A DNA stretch of 64,000 bases from Solenopsis invicta (GCF_016802725.1 NW_024105258.1:1-64000), one strand, 5' to 3'. Counted from the first letter of the stretch, positions 11,774 through 24,800 are shown. Made by a program: numbers and translations. Notes: generated by a model from the letters alone, not told the origin.

Positions 11774-13533
11774 CACTAGAATATTTTATGACAAGTTGTA
11801 GGAAAACATAACAACAATTATTGTAAAGCAGTTTATTTTTTATGTTTAAAGTTAAGTGAAAATTGTATTCACAGAGGCTATAAACTACCTATATGAATAA
11901 AACAAAATGAGCAAAATGTTAATACAAATTAATGTTAACTTAAATTTTAAATATTAAAAATTAAAATATTTTATACAGCATTATAATAAAGCAATAAATT
12001 TTAATTGAATTTTATAGCATAATTTCATAACAAGTGTGTAATAGTTACTCTTAATATATTATAATTATCCCAAACGCTGCAGAAAAATGTTTTACTTTTT
12101 TTTAATGAAATTTATTTGTTTCACGGAGTCATAGTTTTTGTGTTTGCACGTGAAAAAATAAATTTGCTACAAAACTGTAGTTAATCTGTGTATTGTCTGT
12201 TTTTCATTACATTACAATTTGAAGATCCTTATCTGACAAAATAAAGTCTATTGTAATCATTTTTTCCGAGAGGTTTTTCTCACTGCATTTTATTTATTTA
12301 TTATTGTACTATATTATATATTATGTAAAACTATTCCATACAAGAACATGTGGATGAAAAGTGGTTGATTACTGCAAGGTAAGTCCTAATTTCAAGAAAC
12401 AAAAGAAAATTAAATATAATAAATTGAAATTCGTTCATGTTCTATAATCAGAGAAAAAAGTGATAAAAGAGTGCTGAAATTTACACCCGGAATGGCAAAA
12501 GAAAGCAATATGTATTATATTTTTGTAGTTTCTAACTCTTGGTGAATATAATTTTCACCTTTAAATATTAGAAAAGTATTAATAATATTATACCATATGC
12601 TATCAAATATATAGAATGAGGCATATAACTATTACCACTCTGAATATCTTTGAAATTATGAGAGTAGGAGAAAAATTTATCAAATAGAAATTACACGACA
12701 CAGAAGTGATCTTGTATTTCGCTTCTTTTTTAGATAAAGTAATTTTGATCTGAAAATTTTATCCTCGTTTTTTAAAATAAAATTATATATGGGTTTTTCT
12801 TAAATAACATAATTTTTTAAATATAATTATTCTGTAAAAATATTAAAAAAGAGTAGTAGAATGTATAGGCGGATTCAATCCCTCGGGATCTCAGCGAGGT
12901 GCGGGGAAGGGTGTGATATATTTCGGGTCGCGCGGGGGGGTCTAACCGGCGATAAGGTCCCGCGGGTGGAACAAACCGTTCGGTGGTGGGATTGGGTGGC
13001 TTAAAACGGGGGCACACGTGCAAACCTAACCGGTAGTTCTGCGTAATCAATGTTTATATAAACAATGATAACGATTCGAGGACCATGTTCTTGACCGATG
13101 TTTAAATAAATTTGACACCATTGAAATGTGCCGCGTGCCGTGAAGGGGGGAATATTTCGGGTCTCACGGGGGGTCTAACCGGCGACGATGTCACGCGACC
13201 GGGGCGTGGCGAGGGGGGGAATTAAATCGGGGACACGTGTATGAACCTAACCGGTAGTTCTGCGTAATCAATGTTTAAGTAAACAGTGATAACGATTCGA
13301 GGACCATGTTCTTGACCGACACCTTTGAAATGTGTCGCGTGGAGGCAACTGACCATTTAATGTAAACATGGACCATGTACTTGTCACTCTGTTTACATAA
13401 ACATAATAAATCACACCGCGAGGAGGTGTGTATGACTGTAATTTTGAAATCGGAAATGTCTGTCATCACGAGGGGGATAAGCGATACGATGGCGAATATT
13501 TTGTGTGCGCGGCTATTTCCGCGGGGCCCGCCG

Positions 13534-13573
<40 letters not shown>

Positions 13574-13588
13574 TCGCTATCTTCTAAT
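11774..13588 (+). repeat. Left outer inverted repeat of the palindrome
   Basis: This is the inverse of 26868-28682, ~98% identical by eye. The outer ~1.08 kb (11774-12853) is plain AT-rich sequence. The inner ~735 bp is GC-rich and contains a ~220-bp direct repeat, with CCGGTAGTTCTGCGTAATCA at ~13030 and ~13252, plus a GCC tract (13530-13573). The inner part begins near AGTAGAATG (~12855), a plausible true Polinton terminus; the outer part may then be duplicated flanking DNA. Nothing coding is evident. Confidence 0.8.
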
Positions 13589-16500
13589 AAGGTTGCGTGC
13601 GGTGTCGCCCAGCGGCATGTTACAAGATATCTTCTTTGGGTAAAGATGCTGCCGGCTGCTGCACGCCGGAAACAATATTTAGATGACGCAGAAGCGTTAC
13701 CACTGACGATTGCCCAAACCATGCTCGTCGGCTTGGCGAATGGTTTATTTATCGTTCGACAGGATACATACTCTAAAATGAGCCGATCATACGAAGTTCA
13801 TTATTAAACGAACAAAATGGTTGTCCATCTAGCGTTGATATAGACATAAATCTATTTCATAGATTTGATCTGTGAAAACATGTAATGCCCGCGATAGAAA
13901 CACGACGATTTATCAAACGATTTTCGCACGAGTAGGAATACGTGAGCCTCAGAACGTGCCGTGAGACGTCATTATTAACCAGAACGGTTTGTAGATTGCT
14001 CAGACCACAGAAAGAAATGTATTGAACATACGATGGTTGATACTGTGAAGAAAGCAATTAAACAAATAATAGTAAGCAAGAAGATTTACCAGAATATTTA
14101 CAGCCGATAACACTCTTTGCAGCGATCTCTGCCGGTCATGGACAGCACGCACTTCTTGGTACAAAGGGGCATCATCATTCAGGTCCGCATGCTGCAGTGA
14201 CAGGAAAGAGAGGTCAGGAGAGCAGGACGATCCCTTGTGGGAGACATGCTAGGCCTCCGACTTTCTGTGAATTAAAATATATAACGACACTGCACAAACA
14301 AGGTCATGAATTGCAAACATGCAACAAATATGGTGCCTGAGTGCGTGATGTAACTGAAAATGGAAGGACGTCACAAATTAGCTGAATGTGCCAGTGGTCA
14401 GGTGCATCTGTGCCGAGCCATTGTAGCCAACGTGCTCGCCGTGGGGAAAGACAACACCGTGTCAACGCGCGACCGTGGCGGCTTTTGCTGAAAGTTAGAA
14501 TATTGTCGCTGGCGGTAACATGCAGTTACTAGCGCCGACGATGAAATCGCTGTGGGTGGCTTAGTAGACGGCGCCGTTGCACATTTGATTACTGCCGCTT
14601 AGATCGCCACGACGGCGATTGAGCAGTAAAGATATCGGGTGAAAGATGATAGTGTAAACACGAGGCTTAATGGTGACACGATGATGAACGCAACATAAAA
14701 ATATCGCTGGCGAAGGAACAATGGTCATCGCCGGGCGAATGGACGCTGGCGATGAGCCGACGATTTCAAGAACGTGCGATATGGTTGGCTCGCGCAACAC
14801 TGCAACAGATACCGCGCCGCGAATAGCATAAACGCCGTGATTGCGTAACGGTTGTCGCCGCGTGGCCGCGGCCTGCCGTTGACATCGGGGGAATCGTTAC
14901 TACCGCATTACCGACCGTTTTGAAGTTTGATCGATATATTACCTTCAATGAATCGAAGACATTGAAAATTAACGCTTGAATGACGCAATGGTATCGGCCA
15001 CCTCGAAAGAAAAACCACGCGTACTCTCGATAGCAGCCACCAGCGACGTTAGAAGCATGCCACCTACGCGTCTCTGATGAACGGCGCTGTCACTTGCATG
15101 TGTACACTTCCAAATGCGACGGTCACCACCAGCCGAACAATAAAATATTTGTGATCGGTAAGAATAATAAAATTCGTTGCGGCTTATCACTTATAAAAAC
15201 TGCTTCACTTGTAAATGTTCTATACGTTGTTCGCATAGCCTGAAGAAAGCTGTCACACGCAGCGGATTGTTCAGTAATTAATGATTGCCGTACCAATATC
15301 GAAAGCGAGGATCAGGCGTGTTGGAACTCGATACAACAACGTATGCACCCGTTGCTATTCGCATTTGAGTGTACAGATGTACAGAACAGAGAACACCAAA
15401 TTTCTTCGCATTATCACGAGGCAGCTTAGTGCAAGATGCTGCGTTTCATGATCGTCAGAGTACTCGCCGCGATAACGATTGCAAACGTACGCGAAAGAAC
15501 CAAACGCGCATAGTGAAAGTTGTAAATATCTCGCCGGTTACCCTATGGAATCATTGGTCTGCAGCAGCAGCAACGCGAGGAATATATTCAAAATTGAACG
15601 GCACCGACATGTGCGTGATCACTGGCAAATTTACCGCGGAACCAGCTCATTCGTGATTGTAATTTAAATACAAAATTCGCTGTTACCTGATCAGCCTGGA
15701 AGGCGATGCATCGCTTCAATACAAATTGTCACCACGGGCCCGATGTATTCATTTACCACGATGGGCCAAAGAAAATATAGTCTCACAATATGTCGAAAAT
15801 ACTTCAGATAAAGACATAATTTAAATGCACGAAATATACGGTTACGATTCATCGATCTGCACAGTTTTGCTCAAGTCTGACACTGGCACGTTTATCTGAT
15901 AAATTAAAATTGCTTCCTTCTTCAGTTATCAAACGACACTTCGAATAGTTGACGTGTTTTCCATATGAGCTGATTGTGTATGAATGCAATATCGCGTGAA
16001 TCATTTTTGCTCTACTTCATACGAAAACACAGACAGATTATAACATGTCAGAAAGCAGCGGCTCACACTTTGGGCATCGTTGCATTCATACCCGGGTTTA
16101 CTTCGTACTCGCGAAAGTACACACATTGCGGTCTCGATCCGCGCATTATTACACATTACCAGGTTGCTGGGATGCAATGCTAACACGCGTAAGATTTGTT
16201 GCTCATCGATTAGGACACGATCTGGTTTGCTGCATCCGGTATACGCGGTGGTTTGAGTCAATGTTCGGTGGCGTTAAAAGTCAAGGACATGCAATACGTA
16301 GCCTCTACGACCACGAGTCCATCGTGGCTTGACATAAACGCGGTTTCAGATGTGTCAACACACATACGGCGAGCTTCAATGGATCGAAAATGCCGATACT
16401 TGACGTGAACGCGACGTTTCGGATAATGTTGTAGTCGACACATATTCACAATACCAGAAACGACATCTACCTTTCGTTTCACAAATCGCCAGGCAGGGCT

Positions 16501-17340
16501 GCGTATGTTGTACGATAAAGCGGTATGTGATATACGCATCGCAATGGCTGCGTTGTACCATCATTGTTTAGTCATCTCCGCTTCTCGCGATTATATTGAA
16601 CATAAATTGAATGAGCGTAAAAATGATTTTCAAAAGAATTTGCACAAATTACCACGCGTTTGAAGGAAACAGAGCGTAGGCAACACGCAGACGTAAAATT
16701 ATCGACAAATGTATGGTATAATAAACCAAATTCTTCATTGCTTCGGACGCTACGATAATAAGCCGAACTGCGTGATCCGAGGAACAGTCGATTTATGGGT
16801 ATGCATAGCTGACATATCAAAATCTGCTTGTACTTCATCACGAATAGAGTTTCCGTTGGCAGCAAAGACAAGCGCAATATTATGAGCCAGACGATAGTCT
16901 TGTTTACTTCTGTTTTATATTCAACGATGAAACGTGATATAAGCGAGATACGATATGATTATCCCTATTTAACCCAGACAGCCTGCGAATAACTCGGTCT
17001 TACAGATGAACAAAGATCATGACTGATTAATAGATGATAAAGACGTTTTTTTTTGATGCGATATCAGGTGTAGTTGCGTGAAAATACCGGGTAGCGAACT
17101 GAGTTACTTGAAGATATGCGATGTTTGAACGATGAAATAGAAATAACACGTAGCCAATCGTGTATACGTTCGAAGCTGCAACAAGTGTTTACAGTTTCAG
17201 AATCCAAAGTGGCGCTCTCGCCATATGATGATAAAAGATACCTTGTTCTATCATCATTAACAAATACATTACCATGGGGACATTGGCAGATACAGTTATA
17301 ATCATAAGATGTTCTCACATTTTTACAAATATTATGCATT
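13589..17340 (+). pseudogene. Decayed left-arm copy of the 228-residue gene and DNA polymerase B
   Basis: Collinear inverse matches to 21836-26867 appear throughout, with many small deletions. At ~13838 TATAGACATAAATCTATTTC matches the start of the 228-residue gene. At ~14060-14140 GATTTACCAGAATAT and GGTCATGGACAG match its middle. At ~16140-16265 the polymerase stretch with HYYTLPG is recognisable but shortened. The last 61 codons (17116-17301) are nearly unchanged. About 3.75 kb here corresponds to 5.0 kb in the right arm. No long frame survives. Confidence 0.8.
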
Positions 17341-17679
17341 TTAATCTTTTATAGTATTATATTTTTGTATTTCTTACACGATTAATATGCTAGTAATATT
17401 TTGTATAAGTACATTATTCATACTTTATACTTTGTTTTATATTCTGTATGCTTCATTTTATACATCTTATGTATAGTTTCATATATGTTACACGCTTAAT
17501 ATATTTGACGTTTTATGAATAAGATATTTTTGATAATTTTAGATACAACGTTTAATGTAAAAGTATGACATTTCAGAAGGTCATGATGGAAAGGCATTAA
17601 GACCGTGCTTCATTATATTTGTAACGTTATATGATATAAATATATACATATTTGACAAATAAATCAAATAACACATTCG

Positions 17680-18470
17680 ATATTGCATCATCAGGTCTCA
17701 GCTGACGTCCTTGTTTCCTTTCTTCTTATTATCTTTCGTAGGTATACATTGACGACGCAACCGCGAGCTACCCGCCGAGAATGCTACCGCGATCTCGTCT
17801 ACCTCTCCAAGAGAGGGGTTGCTTTGGCACCAGGCCACGCGCACCGAACAGCTATTTTGAGTTCGTCCCATGATTTTTGGCGTGAAAGTAGGCAGTGCCC
17901 AGCCAAACTCAATAATGAATACATGCCGATAGTACGATGCCTGCGGTTGTTGTAATCCGACACCAGACGCGGCAGCTCGTCGACCCACTTGTGCGACCCG
18001 TTAAGTGTAAACATACGCCACATATCGTTCTTAAGCGTGTGATTCCATCTCTCTATTATCGATGCTTTTAAAACCGAATATGTAGAATAATGATTAATGT
18101 CATGCTTTTTCAAGACTTTTTGCACATCGGCGTTATAAAATTCCTTTCCCATATCCGTTTGTAAATTTTTCGGGCATCTTCCGCTCTCTCGAATTATCTT
18201 GGCGATTGCGTCAACCGTCTCGCGCCCGGCCTTGCTCTTGAGCGGTACTGCCCAGGCGTATTTACTCAACGCACCGATGACGGTAAGTATGTAATTATGA
18301 CTTCTATTGTACTTTGAATAGAGACGCATCTCGACGATATCAGCTTGCCAAAGATCGTTGAGTCCTTTGATTATAACACGTCTTCTAGGAAAATTGCGTC
18401 TAGCCGACGCGTGTAATTCTTCGACGATTCGTCGCCTCTCGGAGCTTATTGTTTTCTTTGATGAACTCAT
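17680..18470 (-). pseudogene. Left-arm Polinton integrase, C-terminus decayed
   Basis: The minus-strand frame from 18470 gives ~183 residues almost identical to the intact integrase at 20482-21429, including the three acidic residues in WQAD, QTDMGKEF and SIIERWN. One change replaces the Asp of LTVIDALSK by Gly, and others are scattered. After HRTIGM the frame departs, and the region matching the C-terminal part and chromodomain is shortened by small deletions. A truncated product is unlikely to integrate DNA normally. Confidence 0.8.
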
Positions 18471-18591
18471 ATTTCGGCGCGTAAACGAATTGCATTATGA
18501 CTGACTCGTTTAGCGATTACACGATGTAATTTATAATGCTGGCATTGCAAAGTTCCTCTACTTTTGTTTAAAAACGTTTTTTCTCCATTTA

Positions 18592-18855
18592 TCAGTATTT
18601 TCTGTCTTCCTTTAATAACTTTTCTTTGTCTTCCGGTTTCTGTCGATTAGATAATTTTTCATACTCATTCTTGACTCGATCTACTGCCATACGATAACCA
18701 TCCTTCACTCGTTCTTGTGTCTTTTCATAGCGATCTTGAGCCGATCGATAATTGTCTGACAACCGTTCTTGAAACGTCCGATTTTTATTTAAGAATCGTT
18801 CAAAGTCATTCGTTAAACGTTCGTAACCGTCTTTTCGACGTTCATTGCTGCTCAT
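18592..18855 (-). CDS. Small charged coiled-coil protein, intact copy
   Basis: The 87-codon ORF starts 121 bp beyond the integrase start on the centre side of the left arm and runs the same way. It is rich in Arg, Lys, Glu, Tyr and Asn with a loose repeat (RYEKTQERVKDGYRMAVDRV), predicting a long helix or coiled coil. No family is recognised. Its counterpart at 20097-20359 has lost one A in a homopolymer and is frameshifted. The shared small-gene-plus-integrase order suggests a Polinton accessory gene. Confidence 0.55.
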   Translation of the reverse strand: MSSNERRKDGYERLTNDFERFLNKNRTFQERLSDNYRSAQDRYEKTQERVKDGYRMAVDRVKNEYEKLSNRQKPEDKEKLLKEDRKY

Positions 18856-19238
18856 TTTTGTCGTCTATCGCACGTCCTTCTCAAACAAAATCAACCTCTC
18901 GTCTGACTCGTTTCGCGGGTATACGATTTAATTTATAATTATACCAAAGCTTCACAAAGTTCTTCCACGATGGACATCTCGTTGCCGTGAGCGTCGTTGC
19001 CCGCTCGATGTGAAGCGTCTAGCAATCGTAGACGGATAATCTTTCTAAGACAAGTAAAATGCTTCTACTCTTGAGCAAAATAACTAAATAGAATGAATAA
19101 AATTTTATAGCCTTAAATAAAAATAAGTATGAGCATATACGACGTGTATCTTTTTTAACTTTACTTAATTTTTTAATTAATAGAAATTCACGAAGAATAT
19201 AATGATTTTAAAGCAAGTGATTTAGAGCGAGTATTTCA

Positions 19239-19708
19239 AATTCTGAATTATAATATCATATCTTTCAATGTATAAGAATGGAATATGTAAATCTATATAT
19301 ATTTCGTACTTATATGTAAAACAATATATATATTTTTACAATGCATTCAATTAATTTTCAATAGTTTAATTAAACTTCAAAATATTACGTTTCATGTATG
19401 TCATGTTTCATGTATGTCATGTTTCACGTTTCATGTACGTCACGTTTCATGTACATCATGTTTCACGTTTCATGTACGTAACGTTTAATGTACGTCATGT
19501 TTCATGTACGTTATGTTTCATGTACGTCATGTTCCACGTTTCATGTACGTCATGTTTCACGTTTCATGTACGTCATGTTTCATGTACGTTATGTTTCATG
19601 TACGTCATGTTTCACGTTTCATGTACGTCACGTTTCACGTTCGTCATGTTTCACGTTTCATGTACGTCATGTTTCACGTTTCATGTACGTCACGTTTCAT
19701 GAAACACA
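19239..19708. repeat. Palindrome loop with short tandem array
   Basis: The two arms stop matching here. 19388-19700 is an irregular array of CATGTTTCATGTACGT and CACGTTTCATGTACGT units, roughly 15-25 bp each. Three open frames run through it with MYVMFHV-type peptide repeats, as expected of any such array, and are not called as genes. The first ~150 bp is AT-rich with no feature. Confidence 0.85.
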
Positions 19709-20096
19709 CAATTTGAAATACTCGCTCTAAATCACTTGCTTTAAAATCATTATATTCTTCGTGAATTTCTATTAATTAAAAAATTAAGTAAAGTTAAAAA
19801 AGATACACGTCGTATATGCTCATACTTATTTTTATTTAAGGCTATAAAATTTTATTCATTCTATTTAGTTATTTTGCTCAAGAGTAGAAGCATTTTACTT
19901 GTCTTAGAAAGATTATCCGTCTACGATTGCTAGACGCTTCACATCGAGCGGGCAACGACGCTCACGGCAACGAGATGTCCATCGTGGAAGAACTTTGTGA
20001 AGCTTTGGTATAATTATAAATTAAATCGTATACCCGCGAAACGAGTCAGACGAGAGGTTGATTTTGTTTGAGAAGGACGTGCGATAGACGACAAAA

Positions 20097-20359
20097 ATGA
20101 GTAGCAATGAACGTCGAAAAGATGGTTACGAACTTTTAACGAATGACTTTGAACGATTCTTAAATAAAATCGGACGTTTCAAGAACGGTTGTCAGACAAT
20201 TATCGATCGGCTCAGGATCGCTATGAAAAGACACAAGAACGAGTGAAGGATGGTTATCGAATGGCCGTAGATCGAGTCAAGAATGAGTATGAAAAATTAT
20301 CTAATCGACAGAAACCGGAAGACAAAGAAAAGTTATTAAAGGAAGACAGAAAATACTGA
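20097..20359 (+). pseudogene. Right-arm copy of the coiled-coil ORF, frameshifted
   Basis: ATG at 20097 begins the same sequence as the ORF at 18592-18855. Near 20166 an A-run is one base shorter and the frame is lost after ~26 residues. The rest resumes in another frame to a TGA at 20357-20359. One missing base in a homopolymer may be a sequencing error. Confidence 0.7.
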
Positions 20360-20481
20360 TAAATGGAGAAAAAACGTTTTTTAAACAAAGTAGAGGAACT
20401 TTGCAATGCCGACATTATAAATTACATCGTGTAACCGCTAAACGAGGTCAGTCGTAATGCAATTCGTTTACGCGCCGGAAT

Positions 20482-21429
20482 ATGAGTTCATCGAAGAAAA
20501 CAATAAGCTCCGAGAGGCGAGGAATCGTCGAAGAATTACACGCTTCAGCTAGACGCAATTTTCCTAGAAGACGTGTTATAATCAAAGGATTCAACGATCT
20601 TTGGCAAGCTGATATCGTCGAGATGCGTCTCTATTCAAAGTACAATAGAGGTCATAATTACATACTTACCGTCATCGATGCGTTGAGTAAATACGCCTGG
20701 GCAGTACCGCTCAAGAGCAAGGCCGGGCGTGAGACGGCTGACGCAATCGCTAAGATAATTCGAGAGAGCGGAAGATGCCCGAAAAATTTACAAACGGATA
20801 TGGGAAAGGAATTTTATAACGCCGATGTGCAAAAAGTCTTGAAAAAGCATGACATTAATCATTATTCTACATATTCGGTTTTAAAAGCATCGATAATAGA
20901 GAGATGGAATCGCACACTTAAGAACGATATGTGGCGTATGTTTACACTTAACGGGTCGCACAAGTGGGTCAACGAACTGCCGCGTCTGGTGTCGGATTAC
21001 AACAACCGCAGGCATCGTACTATCGGCATGCGACCAGTCGACGTTAATTCGGAAGTTGCTGAAAAACTCCTGGGCACTGTATACTCTCACATAAAAATCA
21101 TGGGACCCGCGAAATTCAAAGTAAACGATTCGGTGCGCGTGAGCAAGCACAAAACGACATTCTCTAAGGGGTACATCCCCAATTGGACCACCGAGGTGTT
21201 TAAGATCGTTAAAGTACAGCGCACTAATCCCGTAACTTATCTCCTGGAAGATTATCGCGGTAAACAAATAGCGGGTGCCTTCTATGAGTACGAGTTGCAT
21301 CGCACGACTCATCCAAATGTATACCTGGTAGAGAAGATAATAAAGAAGAAAGGAAACAAGGTTTACGTCAAGTGGCTGGGATTCGATGATTCGCACAACT
21401 CATGGATAAATAAAAAAGATGTTATTTGA
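20482..21429 (+). CDS. Polinton integrase with C-terminal chromodomain
   Basis: This 315-residue protein would insert the element's DNA ends into the chromosome. The retroviral-type core has acidic residues D44 (LWQAD), D106 (LQTD) and E140 (ASIIE), spacing 61 and 33, close to the D,D-35-E pattern. ARRNFPRR near residue 22 and STYSVLKASI at ~129-138 are typical of Polinton integrases. Residues ~225-275 resemble an SH3-like DNA-binding part. Residues ~279-315 form a chromodomain (VEKIIKKKGNKVYVKWLGF), which could direct insertion to marked chromatin. It converges with PolB, whose stop lies ~400 bp downstream. All key residues are present and no internal stop occurs. Confidence 0.93.
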   Translation: MSSSKKTISSERRGIVEELHASARRNFPRRRVIIKGFNDLWQADIVEMRLYSKYNRGHNYILTVIDALSKYAWAVPLKSKAGRETADAIAKIIRESGRCPKNLQTDMGKEFYNADVQKVLKKHDINHYSTYSVLKASIIERWNRTLKNDMWRMFTLNGSHKWVNELPRLVSDYNNRRHRTIGMRPVDVNSEVAEKLLGTVYSHIKIMGPAKFKVNDSVRVSKHKTTFSKGYIPNWTTEVFKIVKVQRTNPVTYLLEDYRGKQIAGAFYEYELHRTTHPNVYLVEKIIKKKGNKVYVKWLGFDDSHNSWINKKDVI

Positions 21430-21835
21430 TTTATTTCAATTAAATATGTATATATTTTATATCATATCAGCGTTTACAAAATATATATAAAATGAATACA
21501 AACAATTTTTAGGTCTTTATTCTTCTTCTATCCTTATTAATACAAAATGTCATATAAAAATTTTTATTAAAAAACGTATATCTAAAATTTGAAAAAAAAT
21601 ATCAAAAATATGTTATTCATAAAACGTCAAATATATATTAAGCGTGTAACATATATGAAACAATACATAAGATGTATAAAATGAAGCATACAGAATATAA
21701 AACAAAGTATAAAGTATGAATAACGTACTTATATAAAATATTACTAGCATATTAAACGTGTAAGAAATACAAAAATGTAATACAATAAAAGATTAAAATG
21801 CATAATATTTGTAAAAATGTGAGAACATCTTATGA

Positions 21836-24800
21836 TTATAATTGTATCTGCCAATGTCCCCATGGTAATGTATTTGTTAATGATGATGGAACAAGGTATC
21901 TTTTATCATCATATGGCGAGAGCGCCACTTTGGATTCTGAAACTGTAAACACTTGATGCAGCTTCGAACGTATACACGATTGGCTACGAGTTATTTCTAT
22001 TTCATCGTTCAAACATCGCATATAATCTTCAAAAGTAATAGTTCGCGCTACTACATTGTTTTTCACACCTTTCGCTTTTTTGGTATCCTTTTTACCATCT
22101 ACTTTGATCGCGTACATCTTTGCTCTAAGCCCTACAAATTCGGTCATGATCGCACCGTTGTTTTCATCTTTCATTAGACCGAGGACTTTTTTATTCGCGA
22201 GAGGCATACCGTACGGGTTGTCTGCGGGATAATCGCTTGTATCATATCTCGCTATATCACGTTTCATCGTTGAATAAATATCATCGCACTCGAGGAAATA
22301 AACAAGACTATCAGTATCTGAATATAACAATTTGCACTTGTCTTTATATAGCGGAAACATATATTCGTGATGAAATTCGTACAAGCAGATTTTTGATATG
22401 TCAAGTATACACATACCCACATAAATCGGCTTGTTAAACTTCACCTCGAGTTTACGCAGTTCGACGGCAACTAAATTTTCCGCAAAGACGCTGCGGCTGT
22501 GAAAATTTGGTTTAGCGATTAATGCCTCTGCACCGTAACGTCCTTCCCATTTTGTCAATAATTTTACGTCTACGTGATTACGTACGTTTTCCATAGTTTT
22601 TCCAAACACGGCGTTGTTCATCAATTTGTACAAATTCTTTTCGAAATCATTTTTTGCATTCATTCTAAATTTTGTGTTCAATTCTATATAATCGCGAAGC
22701 CATGGAGATTGAGCAAACTGTAATACGCGATGAATTTTTGTTACGCTAAGCCCATTGCGCGTGCATTGTTGCAAATAACGGTAATGTATCACATATCGCT
22801 TTTTATCGTACAACGTTGCGAGAAGTTTTTTCTGCCGTGATCCTGGCGGTTTATCGTGTGTAGGACAGAAAGGTAAGTCAGTGTGTCGATCGTGCAGACA
22901 TTGTGGATATGTGAGATCGACTTCTAGCACATACCCAGTGGGCGAATCCGAAGCGATCGCGTTCACGTCAAAATTGTCAACGTTTTCGATCCATTGAAAC
23001 TCACCGTATGGTAATGGTTGACACATCGCAAAACCATACATATTGTTTATGTCAAAATACATTAGATAAGACAATGGTTTCGATGGATCGTAAGAACGCA
23101 TGTACTTATTATTGGCTTTAGCATATCTACCGGAGCATTGACTCAAACCACCGCGTATACCACGTTCTATAAATAAGATCATGTCTATATCGGTGAGCAA
23201 CTCAAATCTTACGCGTGTTAGTTTCAACATTGCATCCCAAGTGTAGCCTGGCAATGTGTAATAATGCGCGGGATCAAGACCATAACTATTAATGCTACTT
23301 TCGCGGAAGTTTTGAAAAATATCAGCCAATAATAAGACATCGGTCTTGAGATATAGATCGCTGTATTCACCCAGGGTTTTGATTGAGAACCGCTGCCAAA
23401 CTTTCTGAGCATGAGCATAATCTGTCTGTGATACTGTCTGCTTGGTAAGAGAACTATAAAATGATTCACGCGGTGGCAGTTGCGTTTCATACAGTTTGTC
23501 AAAATTATCCACGTATTCGTATGGAAAGACACCTTTGCGTGTCAACAATTCAAAGTCTTCGTTCGATAACGAGGAAAATTCCGAATGAGAAATTTTTAAT
23601 TTATCAAGACTTAAAAACGATGCCAATTTGTCAAGACTTGAACTTAAAAACTTGTACGAATCGATGAACCGTAGCCGTATACAATTTCGTGCATTTTTGA
23701 AAATTATGTCTTTATCACAAGTATTTTCAACATATTTGGTAAAAGATATATATTTTTCTTTATTTATCGGTAGTAAATCGATTTTGCCTTCGAACGTGGT
23801 GGCAATTTCTTTTATGATGAAATGTGCATCGTAACCAGATAAATTATGAAATACGATCGGAATAACGTATGAATTTTTGTAATTTAAATTACAATCTGAA
23901 TGAGCTGGACCACGGTAAGACCCTGTCAAATGACAATGATCGCGCACACGTATATTATTCGATGCGAACGGTTTTTCACATATATGACAATCTCTCGCGT
24001 TACTGTATGCCTCTTGCTGCTCTTTAGTTAATGATTCCATAGGAACATTGGCGGATATTCTGGCTTTCACGCTATGCGCCAGGTTTTCGAGTTCTTTCGC
24101 GAACCACACGACGCAATCGTTATCGCGACGAAAGTGATACTCTGACAACGCGTCGTCGTATGAGCACTTAACATAATATGCTATACTAAATACCTCATGA
24201 TGCTGATACGGGAAATTTGAAGTGTTCTCTGTTCCTGGGTCAATCTTCCGCAGTATGCACTCCAAATCTGAATAAACAACAAAGGGTACACGCTCCTTGT
24301 TGTTGTAATTATCGAATTCTAGCCACTTGTTATCCTCGCTCGGTAGTAGAACGGCGCAGTCGTTTAATTGCTGACAATCCACTTTGTGTGACTGCAACTT
24401 TTCTTCTGAGCTGAAGTAATGCAGACAACTATAAAAAAATAGAAGACGATTTTTTAAAATTAAAACAACTTTTATAAGTGATAAATATTTTTTTAACAGA
24501 TTTTATTATTACACTTACCGATCACAGATGAATTTCTTGTGTTCGTTTTTGCTCAGCTGTGAACTGACCAGTCGTGATAAGTTCTTAATCCACGCAAAGT
24601 GACCGAGGCTGTTATCACGTTCATCTTCCAAGTACAGTAGATTGGCATGCTTCTCCTTCTTATCCTTGGTGAGCCTTATCGGAAATATGCGTAGTTTCTT
24701 TTCTTTTCTGTCGAATTCGGTATCGTACACATTTACCGACACGTCGTTCAAACGTTCAAATTTTCCAATGTCTTTTATGTTCATTGGGAATGTTATGTCA

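Noticed and set aside
13505..13807. Poly-Arg, poly-Ala and poly-Pro frames over the GCC tract (also 26731-27078)
   Set aside because: They are three-frame readings of a trinucleotide repeat in the Polinton outer arm.
19394..19730. Three open frames with repeated Met-Tyr-Val peptides
   Set aside because: They are translations of a short tandem DNA array, open in all three frames, with no start context or family.
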